Of a stretch of DNA of 64,000 nucleotides, positions 1 through 11,347 are shown piece after piece. The notes beneath the pieces are model-generated. The model was not told the origin of the DNA. It saw only the letters and a program-made list of their open reading frames with translations, and searched no databases. This DNA is from Calvatia gigantea (taxonomy: Eukaryota > Basidiomycota > Agaricomycetes > Agaricales > Lycoperdaceae), in assembly GCA_025093985.1 (NCBI GenBank), contig JACAAK010000004.1, positions 1,364,001 to 1,428,000 on the forward strand, in the 5' to 3' direction. Every line of letters starts with the position of its first letter. Positions within the stretch are counted from its first letter, which is position 1. Position numbers and translations under genes: made by a program.

Positions 1-35
1 GGTTAAGAGGAGGAACAGCAGGAGTCTATGCGGCC

Positions 36-440
36 ATGAAGGCCCCACAAATCCTAGAAGGAGAAGACTCAGTAGATTGGAAAGCATTTTCCAAAGACTT
101 TAGGAAAACTTTCTCCGATGACACCTCAAACAGCAAAGCAGAATGGCAAATCAAAAAATTCATCTCCGATGACACCTCAAACAGCAAAGCAGAATGGCAA
201 ATCAAAAAATTCAAACAAGGGAACAAAAACACAGCTGACTATCTAATCGAGTTCCAAGTCCTAAAAAGCAAGGCAAAAACAGACAACAAACATGCAATGT
301 TCCTACTCAAGAAGAATGCCAGGCAGAACATCATCCACACCATCACAGGCTACCCACCTAGTGCCAGACCAAATACCTACACAGAATGGACAGAAGCCAT
401 TCTTGCCATGGGACAGGGGTACGAAGCATCAGAATACTGA
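36..440 (+). pseudogene. Ty3/gypsy Gag fragment
   Basis: An open frame of 134 codons resembles the middle of an Agaricomycete Ty3/gypsy Gag. It has an EWQIKKFKQG-type helix, then TADYLIEF, and ends with TEWTEAILAMGQGYE, the usual end of the capsid-like domain. Gag would form the particle core that packages element RNA. There is no zinc knuckle and no protease downstream, because the frame stops just before an LTR, so this is an internally deleted relic. The ATG at 36 may not be the native start. A 51-bp in-frame duplication lies inside it. Family assignment rests on motif recognition only. Confidence 0.6.
112..213. repeat. 51-bp in-frame tandem duplication inside gag
   Basis: Two adjacent 51-base units (112-162 and 163-213) appear identical. 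They duplicate 17 codons ending in AEWQIKKF without breaking the frame. This looks like a replication-slippage event after insertion of the element. Confidence 0.85.
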
Positions 441-509
441 GGAGATAAGAAAACCAACACCAGAATGACCTATGGAGGAATGGGAGAACTAATAGAGATA
501 GGCAGCAGA

Positions 510-814
510 TGTTGTGAACTTTCACCGATCACATCGCAGTTCCTTATCCATCTATATTCCTATCTCCTGTGCACCTGTTTCAGCTATTTCCTACCAAGCA
601 ATCTCCAAGTATAACTCCAACTAACTACAGTGCCACCCTATTGGATGTTTTATGTAGTTCCCCATCCATTCAACTGGATGTTCCTGTAGTACTTAAGCAT
701 ACACACATACTCCTGTATTCGGTATGCTTAACCACTTAGTTCCTCTCCTCTTACTCGCCCTCAAGACTTAGCCTAAGCTGCAACCTGAGGTCTTATCAGA
801 CTAAGGTTGTAACA
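510..814 (+). repeat. LTR (left of an inverted pair)
   Basis: A 305-base block starts TGTTGTGAAC and ends GTTGTAACA. It is the reverse complement, with scattered C/T and G/A differences, of 825-1131. It has LTR-type TG/CA ends. It lies downstream of the plus-strand gag scrap, so it is read here as that element's 3' LTR, although orientation is not certain. Confidence 0.65.
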
Positions 815-824
815 TCTGGAGGAT

Positions 825-1131
825 TGTTACAACCTTAGTCTGAGTTTACCTCAGGTTGCAACTTAGGCTAAGACTTGAGGGCGAGTAAGGGGAGAGGAAC
901 AAGAGGTGGTTAAGCATACCAAATACAGTGGATGTATGTACACTTAAATACAAGATGGTCATCCAGTTGAATAGATGGAGTAACTACATGAAATGTCCAA
1001 TGAGACTGGTATGGTAGTTAGTATGAGTCATGCTTGGAGATTGCTCAACAGGAATAGTTGAAACAGGTACACAGGTAGATAGGAATGCAAATGATAGCAG
1101 AATACAGCTTGATCAGCAGAAGTTTATAACA
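825..1131 (-). repeat. LTR (right of an inverted pair)
   Basis: This 307-base partner of 510-814 begins TGTTACAACC and ends TTTATAACA on the plus strand. Only 10 bases separate the two, so the DNA forms a very long imperfect palindrome. No matching internal region is recognisable to its right. Confidence 0.65.
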
Positions 1132-1179
1132 AGGATATCCATAAAAGAGGGGACAGAAAATCCAAGAAAACATCCAACT

Positions 1180-2140
1180 GAACAAAAACATGCCTACCTC
1201 CCAGTCTAACTGCATTGCTTATCTCCTTCTTTGTCCACCCCAACTCCATCAGAATCTTGTCTGTTCCCCTGCCTGAACCAGGCAACAACAAAGCACCTTC
1301 TCCAAGTGGCACATGTTTTAACATGGCCACAACACTGTCACTGGCCCAAGAACTTCTCAAAGACCTACTTAAGGATGTCAATGACACTACCAATGCTGAG
1401 TTAACCACCATCACTGCACAAAATAAATGGCTCAACACAAACTGTCTTATTATGCTGGCTACTGTCTGCATTACCTTCACTGACATGTATGTTGGCTTTG
1501 AGAATGCCTCTACCTCCACCAGCCAACACATTCCCTCTATCTTCCATACACTTGCACAATCCTTCTTCACCCCCATAGAACAAACCCATGTTGATGGATT
1601 ATAGAACCAAATCAACTTCACCCTTGAAGTATTTAAACATCTCAATGTCACAGAAATATTCTTAGAGTTAGGAGACATTGCTTCCAACCTACTTGGGTGA
1701 GATATCATACCAAATGATTTCAGCACTGAAGACCTTGTCAATAAAATCTACTTAACCCTCAAAGAACTCCACAACATGGTCAGACCTGCTGATATACCCA
1801 CTAGAGCCAATACCCCTATAGACAAAGAAACCACTATCTCCATGAAAGAAAAGGTCAATACTATTGCACTGATTTATTAAAACCATCACTCTTCCCTAGA
1901 TCATCTTGGTTTTTCTGCCACCCACTTGCTTCCACACTGTATTATCTGGCCAAGAATGTTATATGTATTACCTTACTTCACAACTGGGCCCAAATTGTCT
2001 CCACTCAGGAAGAGGTTCAACATTATAGCCCAGGAGTATTGGCAAGTCTCAATAACTTCTATGCAGACTTTGGATTGCTCCCTTGAGTAGAAGTTTGCAC
2101 TTATCTAAGAAGTCTGAGTTAAGTACCACTGCAGTCCCCA
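1180..2140 (+). pseudogene. Decayed accessory ORF preceding a gypsy LTR
   Basis: A plus-strand coding remnant runs up to the LTR at 2145 in shifting frames with several stops. Its longest open part is 1215-1604. The last 150 bases match a better-preserved, CpG-containing copy at about 23.2-23.4 kb, where the frame reads PLRERFNAIAQEYL and then FCAGFGLLPRVEARACL. In both places the ORF sits directly upstream of the same LTR type, so it is probably the last ORF of this gypsy family. I do not recognise its function. CpG loss (for example CGA to TGA or TAG) explains many of the breaks. Confidence 0.45.
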
Positions 2141-2144
2141 AGGT

Positions 2145-2582
2145 TGTTAATCTTGTAGCAGATAAGTGAAGATAAGGAAGCTTGTTACTAGAATAACCTA
2201 AAGTAATACAAAGATACTACTTAGCATTATATACTAGCTACTAAGTACAGATGAGTCACTATATAGTAAGAAAGTTTGAGTCAATAAGAGACTACTACAG
2301 ATTAATTGGTAATCTACAGAGTCATAGGGAATAGGTAATAAATGGAAAAAAAGGGGATATGAGTCACAAGAAGTAGGAGATGAGTAGATAGAAGTCAGTG
2401 GTGGGAATACAAGGTATAAACAGGAACATGACTCAGAATAAGTCATAAGGAAGTGAACTAGAACTACATGTGTTAATAAATAAACAATAGAAGAAAGGTA
2501 AGTCCAAGGAGAAAGGTAATATACTACAAGTAAAGTTAATTCAATAATGGAAGAAAGTCTGGAGTAGGGTAAGTTTGTAACA
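2145..2582 (+). repeat. Gypsy LTR (family 1)
   Basis: This 438-base block starts TGTTAATC and ends GTTTGTAACA. Related sequence occurs at 23408-23830 and, truncated, at 7272-7612. The sequence to its left is an element 3' end and the sequence to its right is a gag-pol leader. It may therefore be an LTR shared by two head-to-tail elements, as recombination leaves behind. Confidence 0.6.
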
Positions 2583-3249
2583 GAACACATCCAGAATAAA
2601 GTTTGTATCAGGACAATTCCCAACAGTCCCCCTGGACCATTCCACAATTCCATGCCCTCACCTACACTCAGCTGTGTGGACATGGACAACAACTGGAAAT
2701 CCTGAAGGACAATGATAGACTTATGTACATAATGAAACAATAGGACAATGGACAGAAGAGTAGTATATATTAACCTATACACCTGCAGGGGACCCTTATC
2801 TGATTCTCTAAGGATTCCCCTACAGGTATGTAGTCTGTACACATGTTTGTAATATAACTAAGGATTTCCCTACAGTTAACTGCTTGTCCACTTTACCCAA
2901 CTCATAAAAGCCTTGCATTCCCAAGCTGCTTGGACTGCAAATTGCCCTTACAGAAGAATCAGATCTCATGAGAGACCCAGTCACCCACTGGGAACAACTC
3001 CAAGAAGTCCCCCTTGAATACCCCCCCATCAGCTGACCCTGTCTCTAACTACCTGACCCACCTCCCATATTGGACCAGTCCCAACTGCAACCACAGCAGG
3101 TTCAACTGCAGCCAGCACAGAATATGTCTTCCCTGGAGCAAATACTCACACAACTGCAGAATAGCCTGCAGGAAGTAATAAATCATTAGGCAGCATCTAA
3201 ACTGAGAGTCTATGAAACACTCTCATCTTTACAAGGTCAGATCAGCATA
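2583..3249 (+). other. Gypsy leader without a recognisable gene
   Basis: This untranslated-looking stretch lies between the LTR and gag. The long minus-strand open frame here (2234-2842) overlaps the LTR and resembles no protein; I regard it as chance. The last part (about 3040-3249) reads as a Gln/Pro-rich Gag N-terminus with stops on the plus strand. Confidence 0.4.
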
Positions 3250-4200
3250 GTGGCTGCTGCAAATGCCCCTACTCCCCACACTCCACAACTCTTTACCAAC
3301 CACACTTTCACTCCTGTACCTCAGCCACACTCCACATCCACCTGGGCCAAGGTAGCCACTCCATCTAACTTTGATGGAGACTGCTCCAGAGGTCATGCAT
3401 TCCTTAACTCCTGCCATATCTATCTTTGGTTGTGTAAGGATCAGTTTGAGGACAAAGACACCCAGATTCTGTGGGCATTGTCATACATGAAGAGTGGTCA
3501 CACAGCTAAGTGGGCCAAGAACATAATGCATTGGGAAAAGCAATACCCAGGGCAAATCTGCTTCCTTATTTGGGAGGATTTTTCCATGGAATTCCACAAG
3601 TACTTCTTCCCTGTAGATGTGGAAGCCACTACAATCAACATCCTGGAAGGCACAGGATACCACCAGGGCAACTGGAGTATTAATGATTACCTCAACAACT
3701 TCTGCAACCTAATTTTGGACTCAGAGTACATTGATCCAAAAGTGGTAGTAGTCAAATTCTACTGTGGACTTTGACTGACAATTCAGAATGTAGTGGCCAC
3801 TATAGTCACAGGATGTCCCTAGGATAATGACATAGAAGGATGGTATGCTATAGTTCAATGCATTGACCAGGCGGGGGCTGCCAATAATGTCTTTTAGGCC
3901 ACTACCTGCTCTGAGCTGTCACTTCTGAAACCAAAACCCCTCCATTCCCTTCCACTCCTACCAGTCACCCTTTTTCCTCCACCCATCTGACCTACACCAT
4001 CTCTTGGTGCCCCTACACCCATGGAGGTAAACACTTTTCACAAATCTACTCTACTTCTGCCTGCCTACTACCACTATAAGAAGGTTGGGCATGTCAAATC
4101 TAAATGCCCCCTCAGACATAATGTCTGCCTATCTAATAGTAGATGAAGAGAATAACCTCCTGATAAGACTTCTAGCCAAAAAGGATGTGAGAGAAGCAGT
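3250..4200 (+). pseudogene. gag: Ty3/gypsy gag (family 1)
   Basis: The open part 3250-3774 has the layout of retrotransposon Gag: FDGDCSRGHAFLNSCHIYL, then WALSYMKSGHTAKWA, then an EF.KYF motif. After a stop at 3774, a degraded zinc knuckle is visible near 4060-4110 (Y-Y-H-Y-K-K-V-G-H-V-K-S-K-C). There the first Cys codons read as Tyr, as expected from TGC/TGT changing to TAC/TAT by G-to-A mutation. The 600 bases 3001-3600 contain no CpG at all. The gene is non-functional. Confidence 0.75.
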
Positions 4201-4559
4201 AGATTTGGCTCAAGTAGCTAAAGAAGTAGCAGAATTAGATTTTCTGTAGAGCAGCGAGTGGAAAGTGTGCTTTCACTGCAAAGCATAAATAGGTTCAGTG
4301 TGCTACCCATAGATGAAATAAACAATCCCTCTCCCTTACTTGCACCTGAACTGAAAGCCACACTATAGAAAACCTCAACATCTTGTCATCCTAAATGGGA
4401 AAGATGCCTTCTGCCCAAACCTATTATAGCTGCTCTAGACCAACATGGGACCTTGCTTATGCTACAAGTAGAACTGGAGACTACAGACACAGTAGAATGC
4501 TACAGTGTATATGCTCTCATAGACAGTAGGTACAACTGGCTCCTTTATTGACTGAGACC

Positions 4560-6720
4560 ATATGCAGACCAACAAACTCAATACCCATATGCTCTCCCAC
4601 CTACTTGCAGTCTACAACATCGACAGCTCAAAAAATGAGGCTGGTCAGATAATGGAGGTTGTAGATATTATCCTTTGATACTACAACCACTTGGAACACT
4701 CTCTGCTTACAGTCACTGGACTTGGCTGCCAAGACCTGCTTCTTGGATATACTTGGCTCAAGCAATACAACCATGACATCAATTGGCAGACAGGTGAAGT
4801 CAAAATGTCCTGCTGCCCATCTAAGTGTGAAGAGTACAAAGTTGAAGCCAAAGCTGAGGCCTATGCCTGCTGCATCCAGACCTGCTGCATCTGTACCTAC
4901 ACCCCAGGCTCCTTTCCTATCTTAATAGAAGAAGTGAAAGAAGAGAATGATTCACCTGCTAGGCCACCTGCTCCAATAGACCTTTATGAGGACAACAACC
5001 ATACAGTATCTTTGCTATCAACCTCCTCCCCTATCTGGAAGAGATTCATGCAATAAGTACCATATCCCAATGGCTAGCTGAGGCCTTCCACTGCAACTTT
5101 CAGTTATCTGACTTACCCACTGGGTTTAGAGAAATTGTCCCCTCCTATCTCCATGACTTTGAAGCTATGTTTGTCAAAGAGTCCTTCAATATGCTATCTG
5201 AGCATCAAAGTGTAGGATTACACAATAGAGCTCATCCCAGGTGCCAACCCAAAGGGTTGCAAGATATACCCGCTTTTACCTGCTGAGCAGTTGCAGCTAG
5301 ACAAGTTTATTCAGGAGAATCTCTCATCTGGTCATATCTACCCCTCCAAATCCTCCATGGCCTCACCTGTATTCTTCATCAAGAAGAAGGATGGATCCTT
5401 CTACCTCGTCTAGGACTATTGCACCCTCAATGCCATTACAGTGAAAAACAAGTACCCCCTCCTACTTACATATCCAAACTCATTGCACAACTTTGCAAGG
5501 CTAAGTACTTCACTAAACTGGACAGTTTGCTGTGGATTCAACAATATGCAGATCAAGCCAAGTGATGAGTGGAAGGCTACATTCCAAACAATTGTAGGTT
5601 ATTCAAGCCACTCATTATGTTCTTTGGCCTTACCAACAGCCCTGCCACCTTCTAAACCATAATGAACAATATCTTCCATAAGCTTATTATAGAGGGCATT
5701 ATGGTGGTATACATGGATGACATTCTGATCTTTACTAAGACAATTGAGGAGCACTGAGAGGTTACCTGCCAGGTTTTGCAAATTCTTGAACAGCACCAGT
5801 TTTTTCTTAAACCTGAAAAGTGCGAGTTTGAGAAAACCTGGGTTGAGTACCTCAAAGTCTCATCATATCAGAGAATAGTATTAAGATGGATCTAGTCAAA
5901 GTTGCAGGAGTTCGAAACTGGCCCACTCCAGCTAATATAAAGGAAGTCTAAGTATTTCTTGGATTTGTCAACTTCTATTGCCATTTCATCCATGACTTCT
6001 CCCATATAGCCTGCCCCCTTTTTGACCTCATTAAGACAGATACCAAGTGGAAATGGAACACTGTGGAGAAAGCAGCTTTCTAGGCATTCAAGAACACAGT
6101 TACCTCCTTCTTCATTCTTCTCTCACCCAACGACTCTGCTCCCTTCTGTGTTGAAGCAGATAGCTCAGACTTCACTACAGGTGCAGTTCTCTTACAGAAA
6201 GTGGCAGACTCAGACCAATGGCACCTGGTGGCATTCTACTCAAAATCCCTCTTAACAGTTGAATAGAATTACAAGATCCACAACAAGGAAATGCTGGTGA
6301 TTATTTGTGCACTAGAGGAGTAGAAACACTTCCTCAAAGGTGCATGTCACCAAACCAAGATCTGGATGGACCACAAAAATCTAGAATACTTCATGTCTAC
6401 TAAGAAGCTCAACTGTCACCAAGCCCACTGGTCTCTTCTACTCTCCCACTTCAATTTCCACTTGCACCACCATCCCAGCCAAACTATGGGCAAACCCAAT
6501 GCACTGTCCTATAGAGCTGACCATGGCACAGGAGCCCATGATAATAAGAATATCACCTTTCTTTCTGACAGCCTCTTTGCCATCTGCACACTCAAAGAGA
6601 TCTCAATGGAAGGAGAGGAGCAGCTTTTGTTGAAGAACACCTGTACCAGAAACTGTGCAGGTGAACAAGAGGAGGCAGTCACTAAAGCCACATGGGAACT
6701 TAAGTAGTTGTCAACCAAGA
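4560..6720 (+). pseudogene. pol: Ty3/gypsy protease-RT-RNase H (family 1)
   Basis: Domains are read in order across several frames. The C-terminal protease region (4691-5056) has LGCQDLLLGYTWLKQYN. RT runs from about 5220 with PGANPKG, then FIKKKDGSFYLV, a stop replacing Gln, and DY. The YMDDI active-site box follows near 5709-5723. RNase H sits at about 6120-6560, with a TTG-type core and HQAHW near 6410. Stops are mainly TAG where CAG or TGG is expected. Together with gag this is one Ty3/gypsy element; it encodes no functional enzyme. Confidence 0.8.
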
Positions 6721-6739
6721 CTGTGAGGAGTGCAGAATG

Positions 6740-7271
6740 GGCAGAGCAGGATGGTCTACTCCTATTCTGAGGGAAGATCTACATCCCAACAGGCTCTGAT
6801 CTTAGGCAGAGGATAGTAGCTCTCCACTATGACATGAAGATTGCAGGACATGCTGGACAATGGAAAATGCTAGAACTCATCTCCTATAACTACTGGTGGT
6901 CCCAGATGGCTTGATACATTGGTTAGTACATCTCCACCTGTGACCTCTGCATGCACACCAAGCCCATCCACCATCCTCTGCAAGGAGAACTCCATCTGCT
7001 CCCCATCCCTGAAGTCTGCTGGGACATATTCAGTGTAGATTTTGTGGTTGAACTCCTGGAATTCACAGGATACAATGCCATCATGACAGTGGTGGACTCT
7101 GTCTCTAAACGAGCCTACTTCATTCCAACCTATACCACTGTCTCAGCCAAAGGTACAGTGTGGCTCTTCCTCTACAATATCTGGAAACTCCATGGACTCC
7201 CCAACACAGTTGTTTCAGACTGTGGACTACAGTTCATCACTACATTTACAAAGAGCTTTATTGACTCTTAG
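6740..7271 (+). pseudogene. pol: Ty3/gypsy integrase, truncated (family 1)
   Basis: The zinc-binding region is followed by the catalytic core: DIFSVDFVVELLEF contains the first Asp, TVVDSVSKRAYFIP follows, and VVSDCGLQF contains the second Asp. The frame is cut at 7271 before the catalytic Glu and joins directly to the middle of an LTR. One deletion therefore removed the end of integrase, the last ORF and the start of the 3' LTR. Confidence 0.8.
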
Positions 7272-7612
7272 GAATCAAGATGGCTGCCTCAGAGTCAATG
7301 GGAGACTACTATGGGTTAATTGGTAATCTAAAGGGTCATAGGGAACAAGTAATGAATAGAAAAGAAGTGATATGAAGTGAGAGAAGAAAAAGATGAGTAG
7401 ATGGAAGTTTGCTAGTGGGCAATACAAGGTATAAACAGAAACATGACTTGGAATGAGTCATAAGAAGGTGAACTAGAAGTACATGTAATAGATAAATAAA
7501 GATGGGACCAGAGTATATGGAAAATAAGAAAAGTCTAATAGAAGGTTAATACATTTGTGGAGGAGTAAGGTTAGTCTGTGGTTAAGTTTGTAATATTAGC
7601 CCACCTCTAGGT
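7272..7612 (+). repeat. Truncated gypsy LTR (family 1)
   Basis: The sequence from about 7278 matches the interior of the LTR 2145-2582 (GGTTAATTGGTAATCTA box) and continues to about 7600. The 5' part of the LTR is missing. Confidence 0.6.
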
Positions 7613-7624
7613 AAATTACTCCAA

Positions 7625-9135
7625 AATTTACACAGATAGACAGGAGAAGTCAAGGGAGACACCATCATCATAGTCTTCATCATTAAAGGCATTACAGGGG
7701 TTAGAATAGATGGGTGGTTGATAGTGCTCCTTTATTTGGTTTACTGCCTCTATATATTCAGGGTAGTGAGGGCAGTGTTTGGGTTTATGCTGGGGGTTCC
7801 AAGTTTCACAGATTTGGCAGAAGTATTGGGGACAGGACCATTTGTAGTGTCCTAGTTTCATTTTACAGTAGATGGGGCATATAGTATGTTGGCAATGGCT
7901 AGCCCAATGGCCAATTGCTGGGAGATGGAGCTTTTCACATTTCTTGCAGAATGCTCTGGGGACAAAATTCACATCATTTATAGCTTGGGGTCAGGTTGGG
8001 GTTTGTTAGTGATTGTTTTCTCTAGTAATTCATTTATTGCCTCCATTTCCCCATTGGAAAGTGGGGATGCTTCCTCCTGGGCCAGCATTTGGTTTAGGTG
8101 TTCCATTAAGTTGAATACTGTCCATTTGAGTTGGGTTTGAGACATAGTGTGGTGGAGGGGGCTGAGATCAGGTCAGGGGAGGTATATTTGCTAGGGTAGA
8201 ATGGGGAGTGGGAGAGGCACTGGTCAGGATGTGTAGTTCATTCATAGTCAGGTAAGGGTGCCAGTTGGATGGGAGAGGATCAACCTAATGCTCTCTGAGG
8301 TAGTAAGCAAAAGCCTGAGGTAGTCCAAGGTTTTGTGATGCCTTGATAAATATGACCACTTGATTGGTTGCATGGTCATGATCCTGATGAAGATACTCAC
8401 ATTGGAGTATGGTGTTGCAGATAAGGTGCCAGTGATTTCATTGATTGGTTGTATGTAAATATTGGGTTCAGAATAAAGCTTGATAGTCTCTGCTGAAAAC
8501 CATCACATGGAGGGATCCCAAACTCTGGAAATCAGGTCAAGCCCATAATTCTATGGATGAAGGTTGATTGTTCTCAGGGGAGAGTTCTGGACTGAACCTG
8601 GTTTGACTGCTGGGGTCTTGGTCAGCAGGGTTTATGCATCCAGCCAGCAGCTGTATATTTGGTTGGGTGGTGTTCCTCCCAAGCAGATCTTGGGATCCTA
8701 GCTTGCTCCAAGGGGAGTGCTGGAGCAGGGTATTGGTTTGGGATGGGGTATATATATGTAGGGGTTGGGGACCACTGGATTTGCTGGGGGTTTCCCTGTG
8801 TGTTGTAGACAGTGGTATAGGGAGTAGTTCCAGCAATAACTACTGAGAAGGAGACTGGAGAGTCTCTGAGTTTGGAGCTAGAGGCAGCTCATTCCATGTT
8901 GGCCCAGATAAGCTGTAGTTTAGTAAGAACAGATTGTTTTCTTCATTAGTTTGGATAGAAAAGGTTAGCCTAGGGGGAATGATTGGTGAATTTGCTAGTG
9001 GGTAAGATATAGATGCACTGGGCACCTATGAAGATGTCAATCCAGAAATGTTTATTCTGGTCTGTAATTTGCTGGAGTTTATTTTGGAAGAAAACACCAT
9101 TAAACAGTATTAAGATGGGCTATTCTCATTCTAGG
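7625..9135 (-). pseudogene. Broken zinc-knuckle protein, Gag/ORF1-like
   Basis: The minus strand carries a decayed coding region. A Pro/Ser-rich part (9025 down to 8537) is followed by an ATG at 8143 opening a short helical stretch. After a frameshift near 7972 comes a Cys/His-rich part with CKKCEKLHLPAIGHWASHC, then CPIYCKMKLGHYKWSCP and CQICETW. Repeated C-x2-C...H...C units are typical of nucleic-acid-binding zinc knuckles in Gag or LINE ORF1 proteins. No polymerase domain is adjacent. I cannot assign it to a family and cannot exclude a captured host gene. Confidence 0.45.
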
Positions 9136-9523
9136 TGAGTAATGACAGGAATCTTCACGGTACTTACAATTCTGCCTCTGGGCGGGAGTATGATGCCTCT
9201 GTTATTGATCTGCTTCCCAGCCTTCCAAGGTGGGGCTAGGTTGACTTTTCAGACAAGGAGCTGGTGGATACACTGTCCACCTGCTCCAAAATCTCTGCTC
9301 CAGGCCTTGACCACATTACATGGTGGATGCTCAAACAGATCATGTTAGGGGACTCCCTGCCGATCTTCATATGTCTAGCCAGTGCCTGTGTTTGTCTTGG
9401 GTACTGGCCAGAGTATTTTAAGGAGTCTATGTCAGTTATCATCCCCAAGCCGGGTAAGCCTGTATACTCCACCCCTAAGGCCTTTCAGCCTATTGTTCTT
9501 CTCAACACACTGGGTAAGCTGTT

Positions 9524-9769
9524 TGTTAAGTAATGATGGGTCAAGTCACTTGACAGGTCAGGGTCCTCTGAACTATCCCATGCCTCCATAGTGCACCAAT
9601 CTCTAGAGTGTGCTAGGAGAGGGAAGTCAAGTCCTAGCCCTGATAGTATGTATATGACTTACCAGTTCCCCTAGTAACCAGGCCATGTAGCTCAGTGGTT
9701 AGAGCTTCTGATGCAATTCCAGGTGGTCCCAGGTTCAATCCCTGGTGTGGTCACTTTTCTATCCTAATA
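9524..9769 (+). mobile_element. 246-bp LTR-like element carrying a tRNA-like gene (copy 1)
   Basis: The insert sits in the LINE RT frame between two copies of CTGTT (9519-9523 and 9770-9774), a 5-bp target-site duplication. It begins TGTTAAGTAATG and ends TCCTAATA. A second copy of identical length lies at 13654-13899 with its own 5-bp duplication. The 5-bp duplication and TG start suggest integrase-made LTR ends, with terminal CA decayed to TA as in other LTRs here. The right third is a tRNA cloverleaf. A classical SINE has its tRNA head at the left and an A-tail; this element has neither. Confidence 0.8.
9681..9753 (+). tRNA. tRNA-like sequence inside the 246-bp element
   Basis: Seventy-two bases plus discriminator A fold as a cloverleaf. 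The acceptor GGCCATG pairs with TGTGGTC, the D stem GCTC with GAGC, and the T stem CCAGG with CCTGG around the loop TTCAATC. The A box reads TAGCTCAGTGGTT and the B box GGTTCAATCCC. CTTTT follows, a pol III stop. The anticodon stem is imperfect and the loop TGCAATT lacks T33, so a working translator tRNA is unlikely; a pol III promoter is plausible. Confidence 0.7.
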
Positions 9770-11051
9770 CTGTTTGAGAAAATAATTGCGACTAGGCTCC
9801 AGTTTGACTCTGTCAAATTTGGGGTCTTTTACCCTAATCAGCTCAGAGGTGTTATCCAGAGATCCACCAAAGATGCTGGCCTGATGCTCACCTACATTGT
9901 CAGAGCGGGTTGGGCTAAGGGCTTCTGGACTAGTGTTGTGGTGTTTGACATAGCACAGTTTTTCCTGTCATTGCACCATGGCATGCTGGTAGCAATACTC
10001 TGCAAGCAGGGATTTGCACCAGAGTTGGTCAAGTTTTTTGCACACTATTTGGTAGGGCAAAAGACCCAGTACTGCTGGGACTCTTTCAAGTCCAGACCGT
10101 TCCCCGCAGACATAGGGTAGGACAGGGTTCTACCCTTTCCCCTGTTTTCTCAGCCTTGTACATAGCTCCATTTATGTGGCTCTTCGATAGAGAGGCCTTC
10201 TACCTGGTGACTACTCTTCTGTCATACATAGATGATGGAACTATCATTGCCCAGTCTAAGAATTGGGGATCAAATCTTGTGGACTCTCAAGGAGGCATAT
10301 GGTATCATTTTTGGGCTCTTTGAGTGCTTTGCCTTGGTGCTTGAGCATAATAAGTCCAAGATATTTCACTTCTCCCATAGACATGGGGATGACAATCCAC
10401 TGATTGACCTAGGCTTTGCCCTGTTCACTGGTGATACACTGCTCCAGCCCAAGCCCTATTGGAGGTACTTGGGCTTTTACTTCAATCATTCCTCTCACTT
10501 TCAAGGAGTATGTGCGATACTATTCCATCAAAGCTATTTCTATGGTTAAGGCCATAAAGATGCTTGGTAACTCTATGAGGGGCTTGAGGCTTATGCAGAA
10601 GCGCCTCCTCTATCGGTTGTGTGTCATCTCTATTGTGACACATGGCTTCAAGCTCTGGTTCTTTAAGGGGTCCCATTGCAAGACAGTCCTTAAGAGCCTG
10701 AATGTCATGCAGCATCAGGTAGCCCTGTGGATTATGGGTGCCTTCCGGACTGCTCCTACTGGAGCTGCAGAGTCTTTCACAGGTTTCATTCCCATCCAGC
10801 TTCACTTACAGAAGCTTGCTACTAGGTCTGACTATAGAATTAAGATATTGTTGCCTAATCATCCTCTCAGGGCCCTTATGAGCCCTGAGTATTCTGGGTC
10901 TGCTAAGCTGTATGCCCGCTTTATCAGCCTTATGTCTTCTGCAGTTCACAAGAAGACCAAGGGCTCCTTACTCTAGGCTAATGCCAACCTGGTAAATCTC
11001 ATTGAGGAATTCGAGCCCATAGCTTCAATTAATCGACCCAGATACCGCCTC

Positions 11052-11347
11052 TGTAAAGAGGTGCACGTAGGGGACATTGAGACGGTCCTAACAGCAGTGG
11101 AACAAAGTCTATTGATTGGGTATTGGAGGAGATAATCCACAATTACTGTGGACAACTGTAAGAGACTGAATAAGTGAAGTTACAATACTTTGCTCACCTG
11201 TGGACAACTGTAAGAGACTAAAGGCTCTCAAAGCGTCCACAGGAAGCTACAAGTCCACCTGTGTCATGTGACTCATCACCTGACCAAAACTCCATCAGTA
11301 ATAAGTCCAAATCTATCTATAGGACTGATGAGACTATATATCTAACA
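11052..11347 (-). repeat. Solo copia LTR
   Basis: The 296-base block has ends TGTAAAGAGG and TATCTAACA on the plus strand. It matches 37159-37400 (inverted) and 58148-58441. It contains a tandem duplication of a unit with GACAACTGTAAGAGACT. Its left flank is the LINE ending GCCTC. Its right flank is a different point of the LINE, about 330 bases further upstream in LINE coordinates, so the two sides did not come from a simple insertion here (see the inversion finding). Confidence 0.8.

Larger units (their letters stand above)
9155..11051 (+). pseudogene. LINE-1a: reverse transcriptase part
   Basis: This 5'-truncated non-LTR retrotransposon starts just before the RT domain. The order seen is SAPGLDHITWWMLKQ, SVIIPKPGKP, PIVLLNTLGKLF, VVFDIAQFFLSLHHGM, and the catalytic box as SYIDDGTIIAQS at about 10222-10257. 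The thumb/connector follows to 10976. RT would copy element RNA at a nicked target. The frame is split by the 246-bp element at 9524 and by later shifts. It ends at 11051, exactly at a copia LTR. Confidence 0.8.

Noticed and set aside
1124..1741. 205-codon minus-strand open frame
   Set aside because: It is antisense to the decayed ORF at 1180-2140, which is supported by its homologue at 23.2 kb; the minus frame has no recognisable motif.
2234..2842. 202-codon minus-strand open frame
   Set aside because: It overlaps the gypsy LTR and leader, is Leu/Ser/Tyr-rich by composition, matches no family and is an artefact of low CpG, low-stop sequence.
9681..9753. Functional host tRNA gene
   Set aside because: Although the cloverleaf is good, the anticodon loop lacks T33 and the sequence occurs inside a mobile 246-bp unit in two places, so a translator tRNA is unlikely.
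9524..9769. Classical tRNA-derived SINE
   Set aside because: The tRNA part is at the right end, no A-tail or LINE-like tail is present, and both target duplications are exactly 5 bp.
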